Below are positions 58,088-64,000 of a DNA stretch of 64,000 bases, piece by piece. The number at the start of each line of letters is the position of its first letter. The stretch's first letter is position 1. Location: positions 4,801 to 68,800 of the forward strand of contig CAYMCO010000031.1 of NCBI GenBank assembly GCA_964388955.1, in the 5' to 3' direction. Made by a program: the position numbers and the translations under genes. The stretch is from CAYMCO01 sp964388955 (GTDB lineage: Bacteria > Chloroflexota > Anaerolineae > Anaerolineales > E44-bin32). The notes beneath the pieces are model-generated. The model was not told where the DNA came from, ran no database searches, and worked only from the letters and a program-made list of their open reading frames with translations.

Positions 58088-59809
58088 TTATTTGCCGCCA
58101 TCCGCCTTGCAGATCAGGCACGTGAGATCGTCGGACTGGGGTTGATTGCCCACAAACGACTTGACCGAATCGAGCACCCGCACTGCGATCCGCTGCGCGC
58201 TCTCGTCCCGGTGCTCGCGCACCACCTCCAGCGCCCGCGCGATCCCGAACTCACGCTCGTCGGAGTCAACCGCCTCCAGGATCCCATCCGTGACGAAGAC
58301 CCCCAGGCTGCCCGGAGACAGGTGCAGCTCTTCACTGCACCTTATCCCGGCGTCGGCCTGAATGCCCAGCGGCATCCCCGTGTTGCGCAGTTCGAGTTCC
58401 ACCTGGCCATTTGCATCCAGCACATAACCCGGAAAGTGCCCGGCATTGGCATATACCATCGATCGATCGCTCAGCCTCAGCCGTACGAGACAGAGGGCGA
58501 CAAAGAAGTCATCGTGGGCCTCCGCCAACAGCTCGCGATTTACATTGGACAACACTTCTCCCAGATCGATGGATGACTTCAAGAAGGAGCGCACGAACGC
58601 CCGAGTGGTGGCCATGATCAGTGCGGCACCGAGGCCATGGCCGCTGACATCGCCTATGACGATCCAGACATAGTCATCTGAGACGATGACGTCGTAGTAA
58701 TCGCCCCCCGTCTCATCGGCCGGCGTGACTGCGCCGTGGATGTCGAAACCCGGCACAGGGACGGGCGCCGGATACAGGCCCTGCTGCACCCGCCGGGCGA
58801 TCTGCAGCTGGATATCCTGCGCGTGTTTCTCCCGCAATTCTGTGATGTCCTTCAACACCGAGACATACTGGACGATGTTGCCCGCGGCATCCCGCACCGG
58901 AGAGATGGTCTGCTCAGACCAGAATAGCTCTCCATCCTTCCTACGGTTGAGGATCGTGCCCCGGAAGTGCCTCCCCCGCGTGATCTGCCCCCACATGTGC
59001 TCATAGAATTCCCGGTCATGACGGCCCGACTGCAAAATCCGGGGGTTCCGGCCGATGGCCTCCTCCCAAGAGTAGCCCGTGGTCTTCTCGAACCCCGGAT
59101 TGACGAACTCGATCGTCCCGGTGGGATCGGTGATCACTATGCCGTCGGCCGTCCCCATCACCACGCTGGCAAATCGATCGTAGGATTGACGGTATTTCTC
59201 GAAATATGCGGTGAGCGCGTCCAAGGGCCGTTTCGCGCCCGGGCCGCCTTGATCCACCGGCCCTAGGCTTTCCGCCTGGAGTTGCTCGGCAGCCCGCATC
59301 TGTTCGGTGGCGTCCCGAAAGATGACGATTCCGCCAGCGATCTCCCCAGAGGCCTCTCGAAGCGGCCGGCCGGATGCCAGGATCCACATCCCGGCCGGCC
59401 GGATGGGATTTCGAATGTAGATCAACTCCTCGCCGGTGACCTCCCCACGGATCGCCCGCGCCAGGGGAAAAGCCTCCGGCGGCAGCGGCGTGACCGTATC
59501 CACCTGATAGCAGCCGTAGGCCACTGCCCAGTCAGCAGGCGGGACATCGTACAGGGGGACCCCGAGTATCTCCTTTGCAGCGGAGTTGAACTCGACGATA
59601 TTGCCATCCGCGCCGGCGACGATCACCCCCTCCGGCAGGTTGTCGAGGATGGAACGTACTCCCCTGAGTGTGAGGGGTTCGAGCCCGGAAGAATCGATGC
59701 TTGTCATGCGCCGCCGCTCCACTCGCTCCAAATCCTGGCTCTTGCGTTTGCCGCGAAATTCCCGCCGGGCGCCGGGGCTTGGGAGCCCGGATGTCCGAAC
59801 CGCTGCCAT
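58088..59809 (-). CDS. PAS-PAS-SpoIIE/PP2C serine phosphatase
   Basis: 573 residues from ATG 59809 (GAGGGGGG SD); an ATG at 59707, nearer the first PAS, is another candidate. Two PAS domains lie at ~45-165 (DNLPEGVIVAGADGNIVEFN) and ~205-320 (DGIVITDPTGTIEFVNPGFE, GYSWEEAIGRNPRI), then a PPM/SpoIIE phosphatase at ~350-570: ADETGGDYYDVI (metal-binding Asp), VIGDVSGHGLGAALIM and QSDDLTCLI. Typically such proteins dephosphorylate anti-sigma-factor antagonists in partner switching; no antagonist or anti-sigma gene is next to it. Soluble; the PAS domains probably sense redox or a ligand. Confidence 0.9.
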   Translation of the reverse strand: MAAVRTSGLPSPGARREFRGKRKSQDLERVERRRMTSIDSSGLEPLTLRGVRSILDNLPEGVIVAGADGNIVEFNSAAKEILGVPLYDVPPADWAVAYGCYQVDTVTPLPPEAFPLARAIRGEVTGEELIYIRNPIRPAGMWILASGRPLREASGEIAGGIVIFRDATEQMRAAEQLQAESLGPVDQGGPGAKRPLDALTAYFEKYRQSYDRFASVVMGTADGIVITDPTGTIEFVNPGFEKTTGYSWEEAIGRNPRILQSGRHDREFYEHMWGQITRGRHFRGTILNRRKDGELFWSEQTISPVRDAAGNIVQYVSVLKDITELREKHAQDIQLQIARRVQQGLYPAPVPVPGFDIHGAVTPADETGGDYYDVIVSDDYVWIVIGDVSGHGLGAALIMATTRAFVRSFLKSSIDLGEVLSNVNRELLAEAHDDFFVALCLVRLRLSDRSMVYANAGHFPGYVLDANGQVELELRNTGMPLGIQADAGIRCSEELHLSPGSLGVFVTDGILEAVDSDEREFGIARALEVVREHRDESAQRIAVRVLDSVKSFVGNQPQSDDLTCLICKADGGK

Positions 59810-60265
59810 CGGCCCGCCCCCCTCTCGCATGGCTCACGGTCTCTCGACACGGGGTCATTATACCTCCCCGCCCGATCATGACGGGCGAGGCTGTATAGGC
59901 GGCGCGGCATGCGCATTGCGGTATGCGCAGGGCGCCATGCGGTTTGCGCAGGGCGGCAAGCGATGAGCGGTGACTTCGGGCAGTGAGCCAAGGGCTGGTC
60001 GCTGATATCTGACCAATGCCCAACGACGAACGAACGGCGTGCGCTTCGCGCATTTGGCTGTCAGCTTTCAGCCGTCAGCGGTCAGCAATCAGCTATCAGC
60101 TACATGCACCCTGAACAGCAAAGGCGATCCCTGGTTTGCTTACCAGCTGACCGCTGACGGCCTTTTCCAACCTGCAGCCATCAACCGGCCTATGGCCTCT
60201 TCCCCGGTCCCAATTAAACGAACAGCGCCCGAATGGGCGCTGGGAATCGTAAAAGCCAGCCAAGG
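59810..60265. other. Repeat-rich gap after the polysaccharide operon
   Basis: 456 bases. Near 59886-59968 are tandem words such as TGCGCAGGGCG and GGCAAGCGATGAGC; 59990-60162 is repeat copy A5. I see no gene. Confidence 0.45.
59990..60162. repeat. Dispersed degenerate repeat, copy A5 (fullest copy)
   Basis: GGGCTGGTCGCTGATATCTG is followed by CAACGACGAACGAACGG. A hairpin comes next, TGCGC (60040-60044) TTC GCGCA (60048-60052), then TTGGCTGTCAGCTTTCAGCC and more TCAGC words up to ATCAGCTATCAGC. A further GACCGCTGACGGCC lies near 60150. Confidence 0.55.
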
Positions 60266-60730
60266 CTATCCTCCGGCGAGCTCCCGTATACGGCCGAAGC
60301 CGCGTTCGATCAGATCCTGCAGGTCCGCGCGCATGGCGCGATATTCCTCGATCGATTTGCCGACAGGGTCCTCGATATCGTAGACCGCGCCGGCCATCTC
60401 TGACAGCAGAAAGACGCGCTCCGCCGCCTCCGGAAACTCGAACTGCAGCGCTTCCTTATGCCCCCTCTCCATCACGAGCACCAAGTCGAAGGCGGCCAGC
60501 AGCTCAGCGTCGATACGGCGCGATCGGTGATCCGATATGTCCATTCCCAATTCGCCGACGGCCGCCTGAGCATTGGGAGTGGGCGGGATGCCCGGCAGGG
60601 CGATGGTCCCGGCAGAGCCCACGCGCCAATCCCCCTCCAATCCTTCTTCCACAAGTTTGCGCGCAAACAACGCCTGAGCAGTGGGGGAACGGCACTGGTT
60701 TGCGGTGCACACAAATAGGACCGACGGCAT
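60266..60730 (-). CDS. Low-molecular-weight protein-tyrosine phosphatase (Wzb-like)
   Basis: 154 residues. The P-loop VCTANQCRSPTA gives the C-x5-R signature with Cys8 and Arg14, and the general acid lies in YDIEDPVGK. LMW-PTPs of this kind remove phosphate from tyrosine kinases that control polysaccharide polymerisation (Wzb, EpsP); arsenate reductases share the fold but usually have more Cys. I start at ATG 60730, one base after the preceding stop. The position behind a sugar transferase and a glycosidase-like gene fits regulation of surface glycan assembly. No tyrosine kinase (Wzc) is in the window. Confidence 0.88.
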   Translation of the reverse strand: MPSVLFVCTANQCRSPTAQALFARKLVEEGLEGDWRVGSAGTIALPGIPPTPNAQAAVGELGMDISDHRSRRIDAELLAAFDLVLVMERGHKEALQFEFPEAAERVFLLSEMAGAVYDIEDPVGKSIEEYRAMRADLQDLIERGFGRIRELAGG

Positions 60731-60731
60731 G

Positions 60732-61049
60732 CTACTGTTCCCCTTCGTCATCCGCTCCGGGGCGGGCGGCCTGTATCGTGAAATAGCCGCACGCGCACGC
60801 CAACAGGCCCCACAGAACGGCCTCCCACCAGGCGGCAGTCGAGACCATCAACCCCAGGCAAAACAGCACCAGGGCCACGTTGATGCTGACCTGGTATCCC
60901 CGGCGCCGCAACACCTCCCGCAGACTGACCGCATCCCCCCGCGCATGATAATCTGCAAACCCGAAGGACGCCAGGAGGATCGCCAGCCCGGTGATCCACA
61001 GGGAGGCGGAACCCACCATGCGCCAATCGATGAGCTCCAGGTTCTCCAC
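60732..61049 (-). CDS. Small membrane protein, unknown function
   Basis: 105 residues, GTG start. Three hydrophobic segments at about 13-31, 52-71 and 74-93, with a conserved-looking cytosolic loop REVLRRRGYQVSINVAL, and an acidic tail. I recognise no family. It sits 11 bases after the glycosidase-like gene and one base before the phosphatase, so it is translated from the same operon and probably serves surface polysaccharide work. Confidence 0.6.
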   Translation of the reverse strand: MENLELIDWRMVGSASLWITGLAILLASFGFADYHARGDAVSLREVLRRRGYQVSINVALVLFCLGLMVSTAAWWEAVLWGLLACACGYFTIQAARPGADDEGEQ

Positions 61050-61060
61050 GCCGTGAACCC

Positions 61061-62155
61061 CTACCTCTCCAGGCTTTCGACATAAGCGCGGAATGCGCGC
61101 CCCACGGGCGTCAGGAGGCCAGAATCCAGATCCGCCAGGTCGCCGGTGGGATACGCGCTATCCGCCAGACTGAACCAGGCCCAGCGCTGAACGAGGCGGT
61201 CATCATCGGGCCGGTACCCGGTGTCCGGATCGCGCATGGAAGCCAGCAAGGAGAAGCTGCGAACCAGGTAGTCGGCGGCGAATTCGGAGGAGTAGCCGTG
61301 CTCCGGGGGCATCAGGATCCCGAACTCCGTCACCGCCAGGGGGACGTCCCGGTAGCCGCGTCTCTCCATCCACGCCCGAAAGGCCCGCAGATGGTCCTCG
61401 AGCAAGTCCATGCGGCCATGATCCGCCACTTCATAGAGCTGCCCCTGGTCGGCATCCAACCCCGGGGGGATATCCACCCCCCAACTGCCGCGCTGCTCGC
61501 GCAGCACGAAGCCGTGCACCGTCCAGATATCCACCGGCATGCGGCTCCCATATCGCGATTCATACGCCCGCAGGGCCCGATCGAGGTATTCCAGGCGCAG
61601 CGGAGTGGATTGTGAGACGCCCCCGACCGCGACTTTGGCTTGCGGATCCATCGCTTTCAACGCGTGGTAGAAGTCGTGATACACCTGCGCATAGCGCTCA
61701 GGCGTCACATCGTCCTGCCAGATCACATCCGGCTCGTTGCCGATAATCCACACCCTCCCGGGATAGCGCAGCGCGAGGCGCGCCGCGCCCTCGGGCGTGA
61801 GCGAGCTGCAATCAGCCGCCACGCGCACCATCTGCCAGTGGTCCGGCTGCAGGTAGCGGGGCCGGCGGGTAGCGCTCCAATCAATGTACCATCCCGCGCC
61901 CAGCCGCGGGCCCCAGTAGGAGGCATCCGCCGCCAGCGCAAGCCCGAAGCCAACCCGCCATGAGTCCGGGCGCCAGAGCGGCTCCAAGATGTCTTCTGCG
62001 GGCGCCCCGCCGGCCTCACCCCTCGGCGCTTCCGCACTCCCCCCGGCGGAGTCCGAGGCGCTGGGGGTCAAGTTTCCTGCGAACGCACACCCACCTCCCG
62101 CCGGCGCATCCGGCCGGGAGAGCCCGAGGTGAATTCCGGCCAGCATGCAAACCAC
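61061..62155 (-). CDS. Secreted/anchored glycoside-hydrolase-like TIM-barrel protein
   Basis: At least 364 residues. Features of clan GH-A: the general acid in VWIIGNEPD (Glu141), a strand VDIWTVHGF, and the nucleophile in PLAVTEFGIL (Glu277), in the right order for a TIM barrel of the GH39/GH53/GH5 kind. GTG 62155 lies inside a hydrophobic stretch (LLVVCMLAG), so the true N-terminus is probably further upstream with a non-standard start, or the sequence has a frameshift; the visible frame is open back into the preceding gene. A Ser/Pro/Gly-rich linker (~30-55) follows the anchor. It probably trims or processes the polysaccharide made by the operon. Family number uncertain. Confidence 0.7.
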   Translation of the reverse strand: MVCMLAGIHLGLSRPDAPAGGGCAFAGNLTPSASDSAGGSAEAPRGEAGGAPAEDILEPLWRPDSWRVGFGLALAADASYWGPRLGAGWYIDWSATRRPRYLQPDHWQMVRVAADCSSLTPEGAARLALRYPGRVWIIGNEPDVIWQDDVTPERYAQVYHDFYHALKAMDPQAKVAVGGVSQSTPLRLEYLDRALRAYESRYGSRMPVDIWTVHGFVLREQRGSWGVDIPPGLDADQGQLYEVADHGRMDLLEDHLRAFRAWMERRGYRDVPLAVTEFGILMPPEHGYSSEFAADYLVRSFSLLASMRDPDTGYRPDDDRLVQRWAWFSLADSAYPTGDLADLDSGLLTPVGRAFRAYVESLER

Positions 62156-62211
62156 CAGCAGGCCGCCGAGCAGCGCTTCTTTCGGCGCGGGACCCGTTTC
62201 GGGCTCGCAGG

Positions 62212-63816
62212 TCAGAGCGCCCCCTCTCCATCCAGCAGGGCAGGCACGGTGCGCAGCAGGATCTCGATGTCCCGCCGCAGGCTGTAGCCCTCGATGTATT
62301 CGATCTCCATCTGCAGCCGCTCTTCCAGATTGAGCAGCCCGCGCCCGGCGATCTGCATCGGCCCGGTCAGCCCGGGGGGGACCGCCAAGCGGCGCCGCTG
62401 CAGGTCATCGTACCGCTCGACCACGCGCGCCTCCTCCGGCCTCGGCCCCACCAGGCTCATATCCCCCTTGAGCACATTCCACAACTGCGGGAGCTCATCC
62501 AGGCTCCAACGGCGCAGAAACCGGCCCACGCGGGTGACGCGCGGGTCGTCCGGGATCTTGAACGCCGGGCCGTCGAGAACGTTCCCGGCCAGGGCCTCGT
62601 CCAGCCGCGCCTCGGCGTCCGGCACCATCGTGCGCAGCTTGATCATGGTGAAGCGCTTTCCCCTTTCGCCCACCCGCTCCTGGCGGAAGAAAACGCCGCC
62701 CTGCCCCTCCAGGCGGATCGCAAGACCGGCGAGCAGCATCAGGGGAGCGCTCAGCACCAGGCCTATCGCGCTGAGCGCGATATCCATCGTTCGCTTTACC
62801 AGGCGCTGGGCGGGACTGAGCGGCGGCCAGCGTCGCTGCGCCTCCGCCGATCGGGGGTGGGCCGCACCGGCGATCAGACCGGCGGCAAGCGCAACGGCTC
62901 GCAGGGCGGCCATGAGCGGAAAAATCAAGAGCAGCGCCGGATCCCGCTGCGCCAGCGAGGCCATCTCCGGGATCGCCGACAGAAAGAAGATCCCCATCCC
63001 ACCCAGGGCCAGGCGGCCCATAAGCGGAGCGAAGGGGGTGAAAGCCACGAGCAGGGCCAATACGGGGGCCAGCGCCACCTGGAGCCGCTGTGGGACGGGC
63101 GTATGGCTGTCCCCGGTGAGCCTGTCCGGGTGCAGGCGGAGCAAGCTCGCCTTCCAGAAGCCGATGCCGTACTTGCGCCGCGCATACGCACCGAGATCCC
63201 GGTCGTGAATGTGATATACGATCGCCCCGGGGGTGAACTTCAACAGATAGCCCTTGCGCGCCAGACGGAATGAGAACTCCTGATCCTCGACGGAGGCGGT
63301 GGGGAAACGGGGGTCAAAGCCGTCATTGGCCAGAAAGACATCCCGCCGGTAGGCGGCCGCATACGTGTCAACGAAATCGATTGATTCCCGACGCGCGGCC
63401 CGGTCGTACTTGTGCGCGTACTCGGCCTGCACGAATCGCGGCACCCAGCCGCGCTGGTGGGTGCGATAGGCGCCCTTCGCCCCGGCGACGTCCGGATCGT
63501 GGAAGGTCGCGCTCAGGCGCTCCAGGAAGTCGGGCGCGGGTGCGCAGTCGGCATCGGTGAAGATCAGCAGGTCGCCGGCCGCCTCCTGTGCGCCGTGGTT
63601 GCGGGCCGCGGCGGGGCCGAGCGGCGCCTGCCGCAAGACACGTTGGGCGTGGCCCTGGGCGATGCGCGTCGTCTCGTCCTGCGAGCCGTCGTCGACCACG
63701 ATGACCTCATAGTCGGGCCCTGGCAGGGTCTGATCCCCCAACGCGGCCAGGCAAGTCTCGAGCGTCCCGGCCGCGTCCCGGGCGGGCACGATCACGGAAA
63801 TCTTCACATCAGGCAT
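62212..63816 (-). CDS. GT2 glycosyltransferase fused to a polyprenyl-phosphate sugar-phosphate transferase
   Basis: 534 residues. Residues 1-~235 are a GT-A family 2 transferase: SVIVPARDAAGTLETCL, VIVVDDGSQDETT, and IFTDADCAPAPDF with the DxD-like metal site. Hydrophobic segments at ~240-335 link to residues ~343-534, a bacterial sugar transferase (WbaP/WcaJ type): QRLVKRTMDIALSAIGLVLS (membrane-entering helix), RVGERGKRFTMIKLRTM, and DELPQLWNVLKGDMSLVGPRP. The second half moves a sugar-1-phosphate to undecaprenyl phosphate, starting a repeat unit; the first half could add the next sugar. The two activities are usually separate proteins. First gene of the operon. Confidence 0.88.
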   Translation of the reverse strand: MPDVKISVIVPARDAAGTLETCLAALGDQTLPGPDYEVIVVDDGSQDETTRIAQGHAQRVLRQAPLGPAAARNHGAQEAAGDLLIFTDADCAPAPDFLERLSATFHDPDVAGAKGAYRTHQRGWVPRFVQAEYAHKYDRAARRESIDFVDTYAAAYRRDVFLANDGFDPRFPTASVEDQEFSFRLARKGYLLKFTPGAIVYHIHDRDLGAYARRKYGIGFWKASLLRLHPDRLTGDSHTPVPQRLQVALAPVLALLVAFTPFAPLMGRLALGGMGIFFLSAIPEMASLAQRDPALLLIFPLMAALRAVALAAGLIAGAAHPRSAEAQRRWPPLSPAQRLVKRTMDIALSAIGLVLSAPLMLLAGLAIRLEGQGGVFFRQERVGERGKRFTMIKLRTMVPDAEARLDEALAGNVLDGPAFKIPDDPRVTRVGRFLRRWSLDELPQLWNVLKGDMSLVGPRPEEARVVERYDDLQRRRLAVPPGLTGPMQIAGRGLLNLEERLQMEIEYIEGYSLRRDIEILLRTVPALLDGEGAL

Positions 63817-63850
63817 GGGGCTTCCGGGGCGATGTCAGCATTTTGGGCAT

Positions 63851-63878
63851 ATTATAGGGGACAAGGGAGGAGTGAAAA
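63851..63878 (-). promoter_or_regulatory. Promoter of the polysaccharide operon
   Basis: Minus strand: -10 TATAAT (63851-63856), 16-base spacer, -35 TTTTCA (63873-63878). The start would fall about 27 bases before ATG 63816. Confidence 0.45.
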
Positions 63879-63944
63879 GGGGGGCTGTGGGGGACCATTG
63901 CGTCGTCCCGAGATCCTTCGCTTCGCTCAGGACAGGCCCCCCCC

Positions 63945-63987
63945 AGTAGGCCGGGTTTGCTACCCGGCATATCCCGACGGCCTACCC
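63945..63987. repeat. Intergenic element with two competing hairpins
   Basis: Inner stem GCCGGGT (63950-63956), loop TTGCT, ACCCGGC (63962-63968). Outer arms GTAGGCC (63946-63952) and GGCCTAC (63979-63985) overlap the inner stem by three bases, so only one can be fully formed. Just before it is the phrase AGATCCTTCGCTTCGCTCAG at 63911-63930, which resembles common intergenic boilerplate. Confidence 0.45.
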
Positions 63988-64000
63988 CTTCAAGCTTGCC

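Noticed and set aside
57557..58101. Cys/Arg/Ala-rich open frames in the gap upstream of nuoA
   Set aside because: Their residues are produced by the repeat words in this gap; no domain or conserved start.

Overview
The window looks like the chromosome of a GC-rich, Gram-negative-like or monoderm bacterium, most probably a Chloroflexota (Anaerolineae-type) lineage and possibly from a metagenome. The clues are stacked GAF sensor proteins with kinase-less receptors, a fused nuoCD inside a nuo operon, a tungsten-type aldehyde:ferredoxin oxidoreductase with its own MoaD-like partner, many lipobox proteins, and short degenerate repeats in the gaps. This assignment is inference; there is no rRNA or marker phylogeny in the window. 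I see no phage, integrase, transposase or CRISPR array.

Layout. 124-3036: housekeeping genes (yqgF/ruvX, mltG, then rpoD on the minus strand). 3037-4287: a long stretch without a credible gene. 4288-17570: metabolism and information processing: a membrane-anchored HdrD/GlpC-like Fe-S oxidoreductase, pyrimidine-nucleoside phosphorylase, an MTA/SAH-type deaminase fused to a CYTH domain, mutS divergent from a ROK kinase, a PiT phosphate carrier, miaA-yraN overlapping by four bases, and a GT4 glycosyltransferase. 18018-27082: a branched-chain amino-acid type ABC importer (binding lipoprotein, two permeases, two ATPases) under a near-consensus promoter, followed by an ornithine-cyclodeaminase-family dehydrogenase, a DAO-type flavoenzyme and cinA. 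This looks like uptake plus oxidation of an amino acid or amino-acid derivative. 27241-30568: an FGE-fold lipoprotein, a tRNA-Gly(CCC) and a membrane-anchored EEP hydrolase.

31303-41284 is a sensory island: a single-domain response regulator, three consecutive membrane receptors (HAMP/GAF) without kinase domains, and a soluble GAF-HisKA-HATPase-REC-REC hybrid kinase. Receptors 1 and 3 share a 1167-bp segment that appears identical at every base (31842-33008 and 36012-37178). It encodes TM-Cache-TM-HAMP, ends sharply at domain borders and has a codon style unlike its flanks. This is the most striking structure in the window.

41394-45321: pyruvate kinase, then AOR with a MoaD/ThiS-like protein. 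45578-57441 (minus strand): a complex I operon in the order nuoA-B-[pentaheme cytochrome c]-CD-E-F-G-H-I-J-K-N. nuoL and nuoM are missing from their usual place between K and N, and a NapC/NrfH-like five-heme membrane cytochrome sits three bases after nuoB. 58088-59809: a PAS-PAS-SpoIIE phosphatase. 60266-63816 (minus strand): a compact surface-polysaccharide operon (GT2 fused to a polyprenyl-phosphate sugar transferase, a glycosidase-like lipoprotein or secreted protein, a small membrane protein and a Wzb-like tyrosine phosphatase).

Several gaps carry copies of one degenerate repeat family (TCAGC words, a small TGCGC/GCGCA hairpin and ACGAACGA words), together with a 20-bp perfect palindrome at 42915-42934.
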